A stretch of 64,000 nucleotides of DNA from Acanthamoeba castellanii str. Neff (Eukaryota; Discosea; Longamoebia; Acanthamoebidae), in assembly GCF_000313135.1 (NCBI RefSeq), contig NW_004457598.1:142026-206025 (forward strand), in the 5' to 3' direction. Below, piece after piece: positions 34,435-46,300 of the stretch. Below the pieces are notes generated by a model. It was not told the DNA's origin. It was given only the letters and a program-made list of their open reading frames with translations, and made no database searches. The stretch's first letter is position 1, and each line of letters starts with the position of its first letter. A program made the position numbers and the translations under genes.

Positions 34435-37400
34435 TCACTGATGTCGTTCATCTCCTTCTCCTTCTTCATCGCGCGAGTTGCTCCTCCTGCCTCGCACGCT
34501 ATACCTTCTCCAAGCCGTCGACGACGCATTCGTGTCTTCGGCCGCGGTCGTCACCGGAGGCCTGCCCTCACCGCCGCTGCGTGGCGACGTCGGCCTTGGC
34601 GGCGCGGGTAAGGGCGTGGTGGGCTTGGACATGGGCACCCGCTTCTTCTTGGCCGGTCTCAGCGTGGCGCCCGACGCCGCCTCGACCGACGTCGACAGCA
34701 CCGGCGCCGTCGATGCCATCGTCGTCTTCGTCATCGTCGGCACCTCCATCGACGCCACAGGCGACACCTTAGTGGGCGGGAACGGCACCCGACGGAACGG
34801 CACGCCGTCGGTGGTGGTGGCGGTGGCGGTGTGGTCCGAGCCGGCCGTTGAAGGCGAGACGGTGGTGGAGGTGCGCTGGCGGGAGGCGCCGGAAGACGAG
34901 TCGGATGAGGACGAGCCGAGCCGGGAGAGTGGGCGGGCGACGGGCGAGGAGGGCGCGGGGATGGCCAGCGAGGGCTCGGATGTCGAGGTGGTGAGTGCGG
35001 GTTTAGAGGGAGAGGCGCCCCCGACACTCATTGTCCGCTGGTCCTTGCCCTTTTTCACTGTGTGTCGTGTCGTGTGTGTCGTGCGTGTCGTGTCGTGTGT
35101 GTCGTGTGGCGTAAGATGGAGTGAGCTCAGGGTTGCAACGCGTGACGGAAGGAGAGGTGGAGAGAGGGCGTACGCCGTAGATCTTCTGAGAAGTGCTGGA
35201 AGGCCTGTGCGAAGGTGGCCTCGAAGTCGCCCCTCTGTTCTTCGGCAGAGAGCAGCGCCAGCCGCAGGAGGGTCACAGAGTCTGTCACCCGACATGGCCA
35301 CACCACGTTCAATGGGGCCAGCCCGCACTCACATACGCACGCAGAATAGAGACGTACCCGCTTTCTGGTGTTGCAAAGCGAGGTCGACAGGGGTGAGGCC
35401 AGCGTGATCCTTTGTGTCGAGCGGCGCGCCGCGTCTGTAGAGAAGCAAGAGGCACTGGGTGTAGCCCTGTTCGGCTGCGATGTGGACCACCGTGCGGCCG
35501 TGCGAATCGACCGCCTTCGTATCGGCGCCACTCTGTTGTGTGTGTGTGTGGTCTGGGTCAGATCACCGCCACTGCGATTGGGCAAATGAAAGGAGTAAGG
35601 GGAGCAGACCTGAATAAGGAACTCGAGGAGTGTGGCGTCGTTGAGGCGGGCGGCTGCCAATAGCGCCGAGGGATTTCCGCAGTTCGGGCTGGCGCCTTGG
35701 GCCAGAAGGAGCAGCAGCTTGTGCAGGTCGCCGCTTTCCACCGCCTCCATAAAGTCCTGCTCGTAATCGCGTGACCACCAATGGTGTGGGCGGCCGATAA
35801 GCGGAGAGGCTCGCGAGAGGAGATGCTGAGAGAAAGGTGGGCACCTCGACAATGGCCCCGCCGCTGTAGGGACGCACGAACTCGCGGTTGGCATACTTGC
35901 GCTTGATGTATTTTTCCCGCACAGCGCTGTACCCCATGATCGTATTCCAAGGTGAGCGACAGTAAAACACGACACGACACGACACGACACGACACGACAC
36001 GACACGACACGACACGACACGACACGACCAACGGCACGACCAACGACACGACACAACGCAAACGGCCCACACACAGGGATGAGGAGCTGACATACACGGC
36101 GCTGCCTGGACTCGGTCGTTCAGTATCGGAGGGCCGGGTGGCCTCGAAAATGGCGTTGACTTTCTCATTGCCGCCCATGCGCAGCATGGACTACAGACGT
36201 TAACGGGGCGGTGTGAGCATAGCTCGATCCGCATCTCTACCGTGGAGGCTGTGCGTTGAGTTGGTACCTGGACGAGCTCGGACGGCCACGCGTCCAGCGT
36301 CAGTGAGCGAACCTTGCTCACATGCACGCCCATACCTCTGCGGCCGTCACGAAGCGCGAACACAAAGGCGTTAGACCACCGGCTGGGTGGGTGGGTGGGG
36401 GGGAAGGAGCGGCGACGCACCTATGTACACCGGAGCATTCTATACAGAAGGTGACGCCCAGATTGACGCTGCACCACGTGGGGTCTACGGGGAGAGTACA
36501 GCAGTCCACGCAGTAGAGGCGGCGAAAGACGTCAGGAACTGGGTTAGCTTGCAGATCACAGACATCGGTACGGCCAAGAAGAAGGGGAAGGCATACCCGC
36601 AGCTTGGCAGTCGGCGCAAAAGTTGTTGGACTGGCTGACTGCCCTGATCTGGGCCAGCACGCTTGTCTGCACAAACACCCAATGGGGGGGGGGAGACCAC
36701 TGATCAGCCACACGGTCTGCTTGTGATGGGGGGGGGGGAAGGCCAACCTCTTCTGGCTCAACTTCAGCCGTGGACCCGGACCCTCCCGCCGCGTTTCTCT
36801 TGAGCTCCGGCGACGGGGCGGGCAGGCCGCTGGTGAGGCCGCTGGTAGACCTGGCCCTGGTGAGAGGAGAGGAAGTAATGGGGAGGTGAGCGTCACAGTT
36901 CACTGGGCGCACGTGGAAACGCCCGACACCAACCTGGAGAGGCGCGGCTCCGTCATCGAAGTGTCGAGCAAGTGTTTGGTCACATTTTGGACCACCTGCA
37001 CATGCGCGCGTATGTATAAGAAGGCGCATTCAACAGAGTGTGCACACGTGGAAGTGTGTACCTCCATCCATTCGAGCTTTTCTTGTTCGCTGGCAGCTTG
37101 CAAAATGAATGATCGCTTGGTACCGGTCAACTGCGATGCGCCGAGTGAGCGAGTAAGTGATTGGCTCGAACTCGCGGACAGCTGCCTCGATGATGCGAAG
37201 CGGCGCTTACCTCGAAAGCGAACCGTCGCTCAACGTCAGCGGGTGGCGGGCGCGGGGTGATAAGAAGCAGAGAATACCGCTCGGGCTCGCATTCCCTCTG
37301 TTTGGTCGAATGAAAAGTCAGAGGAGTTCCAAAGAGGCAACCAAAAGTATACCAACGAAAGGTGATGATAACTAGCGGTGACGCACTCGTTTATGTTTGT

Positions 37401-39154
37401 AGTACAGCAGTTCGCCGTCCTTGATCTCAAAGTAGCGTTTCTTCCATTCCTTCCTGCGACAGCGCGGGCATGCCATTGTAAATAAATAAGAAAAGAGAGC
37501 GAGCTGCGTACGATCTTACCTGACGTGGCCGGAGGAGCGAAGGAAGAGATATCCGTTCTTGACGAGCGAGGGACCGGTGGAAGCGGCCGGAACAGCGAGG
37601 GGCACGCTGGCGCCCTGCTCCTGCGCGAGCTTCACCCTCACCCCGGACAGCTCCTTTTTCGTTTGGCCGTAGTCCTCCTGACACTGAACACATCACGAGC
37701 CCATCGCAGCTTCAGCGCACCGGTGTGGTCCAACAACAACAACAACAACGGCAAGGTGCACCGTGGTACCTTCACGATGTGATCCGACAGCGTATGCATG
37801 AAGGGCTGCAGCTCTTTGTACACCTCAAAACCGTGCTGCAAGCCACCGCGAATTAGGATTGGAGTGAACGACGGTGTGTGTGTGTATGTGTGTGTGTGTG
37901 TGTGTGTGGGCTAAACCTCAGGCTTACCTGAAAGTACGCCATGACGGCATACAGCAAAAGCGAGAGCCGCTCCATGAACTCGAGTTTTTCTCTGGTGTGC
38001 ACACAATGCGTGAGATCTAGGCCAGCAAGACAGAGTACTCTGAGGAGTGGGTGAGGCGGTCACCTTGCTTTCGTATCGTACAACTCCGAGAGCATGTTCA
38101 AGCTACATTCTTGAAAGTCTCGCTTCACTCCTTGGAATTCGTCGGACAACTGTTGAAGACGAACGAAAGGGAAGGGAGTCAGGATTTAGCTAAGAGCAGC
38201 GTAAGCTTCGAGTGGCGGCGGCGGCGGCGGTGTGGAGGTTGTACGCCGCAGAACTTGGAGTGGTCCTTCTGCTTGACGTGGGAGAGACGAGAGAGCAGCG
38301 CGTCGTACGACATTTGGGCCTTTTCAAGCCGCTGCATACTTTTCTGTATTACGGCCGTGCCGTGAGAGAACATGAACATGTTAGAGCGGACGTGCACGCG
38401 TCAGCAGCAGCAGCAGACCACGACCAGCACTGCAGTGGCGGTGAGAGGATCACCTTCTCGGAAGCGATCTGAGTTTTGACGAAGGCTTTGAGCGGCTCGG
38501 CGAATGCCTCTTCCATTTGCAGGTGCTACGTGGAGTGTGAAAGAGTGAAAGAGTGTGAGGAAAGGCCTCCAAGACGAGATGAAGTGTAGTCGTCCCAAAG
38601 GGTCATACCAGCGTCTCCCGGAAAGCGTCGGTCTCCTTCAACACGTCCGCTAGTCGTCGCACCGAGTGCTCTGTTGTGACACAAACGAGGAGATGAAGGA
38701 CGAGTGAGCGAGCGAGCGAGCGAGCACATATCTTGGCACGGTGCGTGTGCGTATCAGCATCATATACGTACTAAGCGTTGTATCGCCAAAGGTGTCCAGC
38801 TCGAGTAGCGTCTGCGAGAATACCGACGACGCGTTCGAGTACACTGCAAATCGAGAGAGATGAGCACGCCGGCAGAGAAGACGAACAAGTCCAAGGCTCG
38901 CGTAGAACAGGAGAGTTCCGCAGAGAGAAAGATGGAGATGGAGATGGATGGATGGAAAAGGCACCTTTGGCAGCGGAGCCGAGTTTGGTGGCGGCAGAGG
39001 TGAGGCGCAGGAGGTCATCGCCCCAGTCCTCCACGCCTTTCTGGACCTCGCGAAGCCTGTTGCGTGCCATGGGGCTGTCCGCCAGCACTTCCTCGAGCCC
39101 GATTCCCAGGCCGAGATTGGGCGATTCGTCTATGCATCGCCGTTCGTCCAGCAT
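34435..39154 (-). CDS. BAR-PH-ArfGAP-ankyrin protein (ACAP/ASAP type)
   Basis: GTPase-activating protein for Arf, 900 aa from 23 exons: 39154-38965, 38843-38772, 38670-38609, 38525-38454, 38343-38245, 38149-38064, 37991-37928, 37835-37770, 37683-37520, 37453-37387, 37297-37211, 37130-37062, 36995-36934, 36856-36748, 36666-36597, 36484-36421, 36337-36268, 36190-36096, 35926-35845, 35756-35610, 35532-35358, 35281-35174, 35057-34435. Order: BAR-like helices (1 to about 265), PH domain (about 275-380, NGYLFLRSS to EKLEWME), ArfGAP zinc finger (about 424-520: C-x2-C-x16-C-x2-C in CADCQAADPTW...CIEC, with the arginine finger in SGVHR), ankyrin repeats (about 551-660) and a Ser/Thr/Pro-rich tail. 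It should act at membranes where Arf is active. The first BAR exon starts at MLDERR. Confidence 0.93.
35969..36027. repeat. (CGACA)n pentamer array in an intron
   Basis: Eleven to twelve perfect CGACA units inside intron 35927-36095 of the ArfGAP gene. Confidence 0.95.
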
Positions 39155-39888
39155 GTTCGTTGTCTGCTGAAATGAGCAAATTGGCCCCTGGGTGTCGCGT
39201 GACTTGAGCAAACCGCCTCCCTGCACCAATTCTTTTGGAAATATATTTTTTTATTTTCTCGGCCTACGCAAATCCACAAAAGAAAAAGTTTGGTAAAAAT
39301 GTTTGAGGGCCAAGTGTGCTTCCTGAAAAATGGAAGGGAAGTTGTGCCACATCACTCTTGCACTTGCTGGGCTGGTGAACCTCTTCCTTTTTCATAGGTG
39401 TGGATGTGGTTACCTTCAACAGCTCCTGGTCTGAGCCCAACAAGCCTTCATTATTGATGAGCCAGCCTCTACAAGCCAGGACTCCTGCAATGAGGGGGTG
39501 ACACTGACCAATTCTCCATATCACTATTTCCTGTACCAAAATATATTTCCAAAAGAGGGAGTGATGTGAAGGGGTTCTTGTAGGGAAGTGTAGAGTCAAT
39601 CAATTACAGCCAGGGGTGTGGACATTTGCATGGCTCAGCTCATTCTCCTTATTCAATAAATTTTCAGCGCGATTTTGAGGCAAATTTTCGCTCCTTTTCC
39701 CGTTTCCTGCCTTGAAGAACAAACAAAACGCGCAACAGCAACATTTGAACAAATCGAAAATCTCCTCGCGTTCGATGAAGCGCTGCCGTGTGTCTGACGT
39801 TCAGCACGCCTTTGTTATCACTCCATTTGTGGCTACACAGTCCCGCCGTACGTGCCAACCATTTAATATTCAATTCCATATCATCAAG
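39155..39888. other. divergent intergenic island with an inverted repeat
   Basis: Lower-G+C stretch between the ArfGAP and PPR-DYW genes, containing the inverted repeat at 39232-39555. A minus-strand ORF (39264-39599) has an LLKVTTSTPMKKEE-like stretch that loosely resembles the minus-strand ORF at 1534-1734, hinting at related decayed elements; this is weak. Confidence 0.45.
39232..39555. repeat. 18-bp perfect inverted repeat spanning 324 bp
   Basis: Bases 39232-39249 are the exact reverse complement of 39538-39555, beginning CTTTTGGAAATATA. Size and setting resemble the 1199-1563 structure, but the arm sequence differs. Confidence 0.7.
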
Positions 39889-41823
39889 ATGACAATCAGT
39901 AATGCGAAAATCTTCTGCAAGTGCAATCCAGAAGATTGCTTTGGTCGGCCTCGGGAGGCACCTCGGCTTTAAACCTCACCACCAACGCGGCGAGGTACGC
40001 GACCTACATTATGATCCCGACTCAGAAGAGTACTCACTCCATCCTCTTCTGTGTGCAGCCGTGCGCGCAGCGCTCGACAATCGCCGGCCGCCCTTGCACC
40101 GGTGGCAAGCCAAGGCACCAACGCTGGCAGCCGGCGCGTCGTGGCATTGTGCAAGCAGAACAGGATCAGGGAAGCTGCTAGCCTCTTCGATCAGCATCCG
40201 ACTCCCTTCAGCGCGTCGGCACTCATCTCCGCATGCGGGAGGCGCCGCGACCTCAAGCAGGCGCTTGGCGTCTACGCAAAGTTCATCGCGAGCGGCCACC
40301 AACCGAATGCCGTGCTCATCGGCTCGCTTGTCAGCGCGTGCCGACGCTGCGGTGAGCCGGGCAGGGCGCTTCGCCTCCTCGACGACCTGGACCGATTCGA
40401 CATCGCGATCGATGAGTCCAGCTTCCACATGCTGGCGGCGGCGTCCGCTGAAGCTGGCGACGCGGCAGCAGCCAAGAGGCTGCTGGTCCGGCTTCAAGAA
40501 GGTCGCCTGCCCTTCAAGGCCAACAGTGTCGACTGCGGGCAGCTCATTAAGGGTCTGGTCACCGGCGTAGACCCCGATTCCGCCGGGGCCAGTTCGAGGA
40601 TCGCTGACGCGCTGGCCCTGTTGGAGCTGATGGAGGAGCAGGCCATCGCGCAAAACAGCTGCCATTTCACCCCTGTCCTCGCAGCGTGCGCTGCCACTGG
40701 CGAAGCAGCGATCGGGCGACAGCTTCACACACGTATCGTCGGCAGTCAAAGCCAAGCCGTCGTGAACGACTACACCACGGCCGCCCTGATCAGCATGTAC
40801 GCCAAGTGCGGGTTTGTCGACGAAGCCGCCGGCGTGTTCGCCGACATGCGGCGCTTGCAGCAGGACGGGCGATGCGAGCTGCGGGTGGGCTCCTGGTCGG
40901 CCATGATCCAGGCGCTGGGTCAGCACGGCCGAGGCAAGGAGGCACTCGCGCTCTTCGACGAGATGGTCACCGACCGACACGCAACGCCCGATGGTGTGGC
41001 CGTGAACACCGTGCTCAGCGCCTGCAGTCACGCCGGACTGGTGGAGGAGGCGCTCCGGGTCTACAGCGGCCTCGTTGCGGGGCGCTACGGGGCCATCGCA
41101 CCCGACATCCAGCACCAGACTTGCGTCGTGGATGCCCTGGGCCGAGCGGGTCGGCTCGACGAGGCCGAGCAGTTCATCGACACCATCTCGCGACCGAGCG
41201 AGGTGACCTGGCGAACACTACTGGGGGCCTGTCGCATCCACGGCGACGTTGCCCGGGCCGAACGCGCCGTCGCGCGCCTTCGCAAACTCGCACCGAGGGA
41301 CGCGCCCACGCGCGTGCTGATGGCCAACGTCTACGCTGCCGCCGGCCACTGGGAGGAACGGGACCTCGAGCGAAAGAATATGGACAAGGCTGGCGTGCGA
41401 AAGCGGCCGGGCAAGAGCTGGCTGGTCGTGGACGGGACACGGCATGTCTTCACGGTCGAGGACAAGCGGCACCCACGAATCGAGGAGATCCGCGCCGAGC
41501 TCGCCGTGCTCTGGCAGAGGATGAAGAATGCTGGATTCGTCCCCAACACGTCGGTTGTGCTGCGGTCGATGGCAGACGAGGAGGCCAAGGAGTGCCATCT
41601 GTGCCACCACAGTGAAAAACTTGCGATCACCTTCGGGCTGATGAGCACGCCGCCGGGTACGACCATCCGCGTGTTTAAGAACTTGCGCGTGTGCCCCGAT
41701 TGCCACGAGGCCACCAAGTTCATCGCCCACCTGACCGGGCGGGACATCGTTGTGCGTGACGCCAACCGGTTCCACCACTTCCATGGCAGCGGCCAGCACT
41801 GTTCGTGCGGCGACTACTGGTAA
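39889..41823 (+). CDS. PLS-type pentatricopeptide repeat protein with DYW domain
   Basis: Predicted organellar C-to-U RNA editing factor. About 598 aa: a long intronless exon, 40059-41823, and a proposed first exon 39889-39920. Tandem PPR motifs run to about residue 440 (for example TFSALISAC-like PFSASALISACGRR, AALISMYAKCGFVDEA, AVNTVLSACSHAGLVEEALR). Then E/E+ motifs (TWRTLLGACRIHGDV) and a full DYW domain with the deaminase signature HSEKLA, zinc ligands CPDCH and the terminal CSCGDYW. All catalytic residues known for DYW domains are present. The text is strikingly plant-like, and a near-intronless gene is unusual here; both fit the view that amoebal DYW proteins arrived by horizontal transfer. 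The first exon rests on phase and a basic, targeting-like N-terminus; no ATG exists in the main frame upstream. Confidence 0.9.
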
Positions 41824-42079
41824 AATATAAATAAACAACTCGATAGAAACTCCTGAAGTGTCCTTGTGGTGTCGTTAGAGGAGCAAGTGGTGGGCTGTCC
41901 ACAAAGCCATTTTTGGACCAAAAATAAGGGCACCAGTGTGCAGGTGGTGCGGTAGTAGTGTTTGAAATCATCATTATTCATTACATGGAGTGAATCCACA
42001 AGTGTGTACACTGCGATCATTGTTCTTTGGGGAACCGCCCTATGTATCTCCCGCATTAATCTGTTCTAAATGCACGCTT

Positions 42080-42994
42080 TTACTTGGCAAGGCCAGAAAG
42101 CATGTCAACGAGCTGCTCGTAGGAAAGGTTGCCCTCAGCATCAACGCTCACGGCCCGGAGGAGCGACTCGACCTGCAGGTACGAATGACCAGAGTCGTAT
42201 AAGTGAATCGAGATTATCTTGTAGCGTCGCACAGCAACGTTGTGCCGAGGTGATGGAGGGGCGTACATCCTCAGATTCGAGGGGCTCGCCAAGGCTGCCA
42301 AGAAGCATGCGGAGGTCGGCCGAGGAGATGATGCCGTTACTGCGAGGAAGAAGAGAATGAGATCAGATTCCTGACTTGTTGACGATCCTCCTGGAGGCGC
42401 AATTCGCATGCGAAGTAGCAAGAATGGAAGAAAGCGGTACCCAGTGGCATCGAGGGCACGGAAGGCCTCCCTCATCTCCTTCTCGAGGTCCTGGGGCCTC
42501 CTGAACTTGCGGCGGTAGAAGTTCATGAACTGGGCGAAGTCGACCACACCATCACCGCCGGCCTCAGCCTCGATGGCCTCGATCTCCTTCTGGAGAGGGG
42601 CCTTGCCTGTTCGCCACATCATGATGCAGAGAGAGACCACCAGTAAGCGACTACTTTCTCAACTTTCGCCAGGGCTCCATCCACCCGGGTGACAGAAAGA
42701 GACAGTAACGAGAAGAGATGGAGGGTCCGGAAGGTAGAAGATGAAGCCGGGAGACCCGCCAAATGAACTCAAGAAATCAAAAGAAGAAAGACAGAAGCTT
42801 GAAGATGAAGGAAGAGAGGTGGGGAGCCAACAAAACAAAAAGAATGAAGCGCGAGAGCCGAAAGAGAGAACGAAGAATGAAGACGTACCGAGGGCGCGGA
42901 TGACGAGGCCAATCTCGCTGATGGCGATCTTGGAATCGTTGTCAGTGTCGAACACCTTGAAGCACTCCTTGACTTCTTCCTCGCTGGTGGCCAT
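42080..42994 (-). CDS. EF-hand protein, calmodulin / myosin light-chain type
   Basis: 145 aa from four exons, 42994-42889, 42606-42441, 42339-42267, 42172-42080. Four EF-hand units in the calmodulin spacing: loop 1 DTDNDSKIAISE is near-canonical; loop 2 (AGGDGVVDF) is degenerate; loop 3 DATGNGIISSAD and loop 4 DAEGNLSYEQ retain some ligands. The central KFRRPQDLEKEMREAFRALD linker is typical. Loss of full calcium ligands in two loops fits a myosin essential/regulatory light chain better than calmodulin, but this is inference. Convergent with the PPR-DYW gene. Confidence 0.88.
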
Positions 42995-43365
42995 GTCGTA
43001 TAAAGGGGAGTAGGTGTTCTTGGGAAGTGTTGTTTGTGTTGTGTGCTCTCGCGAGAAAATGAAGACCAACCGACGACGCCGAGGCCAACAGGGTTGAGGA
43101 AGCCAAGGTCGCGCGTGTGCGGCTTGAGACCACCGCGCCCCAACCACCGATGATAGGTTTCCTGTCGACATCGAATATGTGATTTCATTTGTAAAAGACT
43201 TGGAATGTGCATTCCACAACCTCGTGGCCACGGCATTTCAATTTTTGCATTCTTTCAACCAAATTTCCATGTTCTTCTGTGTATCCTCCAATTGGCGCAA
43301 AGCGAAACGAAAGAAAGGTGTTAATATTGCAATATTAACTAAAAATAAAATTAAAGAAATAGAAG
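42995..43365. other. divergent promoter region
   Basis: Between the EF-hand gene (minus) and the SH3 gene (plus). G+C falls toward 43200-43360. No ORF with a domain. Confidence 0.5.
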
Positions 43366-46300
43366 ATGGAGGGGGTAGATGGAGGTGGAGAGGGTGGCCC
43401 GAACCGAATGAAGAAGGCCGAGGGGCAGCACAAGGACATCATGGATACCATCCGGCAGATCGAACTCATGGAAAAGCGATGGCGCGAGGCCGAGGCCAAC
43501 CGGCACATGGAGCGTGCTCTCGAACTCGAAAAGCGGAAACTGCGGGGCGGCCCCACGACTCCTTCTGCCGAACTTCCCAAGGGTACCACCTTAGCTCTTT
43601 AAAAAATAATAGATAAACAAATAAATCCCGATATAATCAATATAAGATTTAATTATTCTATTCAGTAATGCGAGTAGAAGCTCAGCTTCTGCAATGAAAA
43701 TAAACATTAAATACGTAAAATAAAACAATATAAACTGTGATACTCGGTGACATTGCTTATTACGAATTACTTATTGGTAAATTTATTTATTTATTTATTT
43801 GTAATGCAGTGGTGGCTGGAGGACTGCGCAGGAGCGCGATGCCGCCGTCGCAGCTGCTGCGGCCGGGGAGCACTGCGACGGCGAGCCACGCGGCCGATTC
43901 CTCCCCTCGGCCCGTTTCCATGCTCGCGCCCATGCCCCACCACCACCAACACCACCTGCAACCGCACCACTCGCACAGCCAGCCCAGCTTCCCCGCCGTC
44001 GCCCTCACCAGTGGCCAGGTTCGTGCGTGTGCGGCCGTGCGTGTGCGGTGTGTGTGTGTGTGTGTGTGTGCGCCCGCGGTGTGTGTGTGCGGTGTGTGCT
44101 GAGTGCTCGGGCGTTTATTTTTCGCAGAGCGCGGCGGCGGTGGTGCAGACGGGTCCGCACCACGGGTCGACCATCGGCGGAGCTGCTGCCGGCGCCGGCG
44201 CCCAGTGCGCAGACGACGTGACGCTCGAGAATTTGGCGCTCAGGCGACAGCTGCAGTCGGTCACGCAGGAGAACCTCCAGCTCAAGAAGGACATCAGCAG
44301 CGCCAGTGTACGCCTAGCGTGGCCATGCCACACTTCTCACCGCGACGATCTTCGAGTCTCATTCGCCCCGTGCCTCGTGTCGTGTGTCGTTGGGACATGT
44401 CGTAGGAGGAGATAGCGCGGCTCATGGCCAAGGTCGACGAACTGTCGCGCCAGTGGGCCAAGAGCAGCCCGCGCGTGATCAGGGTACAATACCACCGCAC
44501 ACGACCGCACACGACCGCACACGCACACGGTCCTTGCTCACGCGGGCGCGTGTTGGCTCATTGCAGCGTCCGACTACGGTGATGCTCACGCCGCGGGCCA
44601 TGGCCACCAGCGGCGACGGCCCGGCCAACGGCGGGCAAGCGGCACCTCCGCCATCGCGTCTCTCCCGCAAAGTCCTGCTCGTCGACCAAAAACTAGTACG
44701 GCCCGTGTGTCGTGTCGTGCGTGTGCGATGTGTGTCGTGTCGTGCTGTCTGACCTGTGTCGCACGACACGACACGACACACAGCGCTTTTCGGAGCAGCA
44801 GATACCCGTGTCGGTCATCAGTGCGCCGCAGGACGAGTGGCGGCAAACGCTCAAGGCCCGCCGCCGCATCTCCATCGTCCCCAAGCGCTTCATTCATGGG
44901 ACCGGCCGCAAATGGGTTCGTACCTGCGCACACGCGCACACACCGCACACGCTCGTGTGACTGACGCGTTTCTTCTTCGTTCTTCTTCGTTCTTTCTTCT
45001 TCGGTGGTGAAGAAACCGCCGTCGCTGCTGGAGGACGAGATCGACTCGCTCGACGACAACTGGAAGCTCCTCTTCGGCCACGAAGTGAGCCACGCCAAAC
45101 TACAGGCACGTGTGTCGTGTCGTTGGTCGTGTCGTGTCGTGTCGTGTCGTGCGCTGACGATGTGCGTGTGTGTGTACGTGCGTGCGCGCAGGAATTGGAG
45201 AGTGTGTCGACGAAGCTGCAGATGCGGCTGCGCGATGAGAATCTGATGTTCGCCGGCCTCGAGCGGCTGCTGAAGAGCTACGAGAAGATCGAGGACCAGG
45301 CCGGTGTCGACAAGACGCGGCGCGAGCTGACCGACCGCCGGGCCAAGATCGACCTCAAGACCCGGGTCTTCGAGGAGATGCTCGAGAAGAAGCAGGAGAT
45401 GCTCCACGCCCTCGACTCGGTCCCACCGACCGACTCGGAAACTGTCGACACCCACACGCTCTCGTCGTCATCGTCAGGTGTCGACAACAGCCACAACAAC
45501 AACGAAAACGACGACGACGACGAAGAGAAGAACGACGAAGCACGAGGAGGTCGAGTGGGTCGAGTGGGACGAAGAGGAAGTCGAGTGGGTCGAGCAGCAG
45601 CCGCAACTGCAACAGCCGACGCCCACGTCATCATCGTCGCCGACTTCGGGAGGAGTGACGGCGTTGAGCCCTCAGCGCACCGCGGGCGCGCTGCGGCCGA
45701 CGTCACCCCCGGCCTCGCCCGCATCAACTGTGGTCGCAGGGTCATCGATTCCCCGCACGGCGTCCGGCACGCCTGTGTCGCCCGGGCGCGCATCGCCGCA
45801 GAAGGGCGCAGCCGCCCGCCCGGTCTCTTCCTTCGCCCACTTCGGGTCGTCGCCCAGCCTCCCGATCCGCCAGCGCGTCGCCGCCTCGCCGTCGCCGTCG
45901 CCCACCCAGTCGCCCGCCAAGCCCGCGTCGGCCGCCGCCGCGCAGCAGACCTATGCCGCAGCGGCGGCCGCGTCGTCGCCTTCAACGTCGACATCGTCAA
46001 ACTATAGTTCGCCGTCGAGGCCGGCGCTGTCGACGCGGGCGAGCTCGCGCCCGGCCGGCGTCACTCCGCCGTCGACGCCGCTGCCGCCCGTGCCCTCCGG
46101 AGCCGCCGCCGGAATCGGAGCTAAAACCGCAGGAGTCGGAGTTAGACCGCAGCCGGCGCCGCGCCCGGCCTCGAGCTTCACGCCCTCCTCCTCGTCGTCG
46201 GCGGCCATCACGGCCCGGTCGGCGCTCAAGCCCGCGCTGCCCGTCAAGCCCGCGTCGCTCACCTCGTCGCCCTCCTCGTCGCCCTATTCGTCGCCCTCCT

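Noticed and set aside
35969..36027. CRISPR-like short direct repeats
   Set aside because: Pentamer microsatellite without spacers, inside a eukaryotic intron.
45278..46000. 240-aa minus-strand ORF
   Set aside because: Antisense of the Ser/Pro-rich exon of the SH3 gene.
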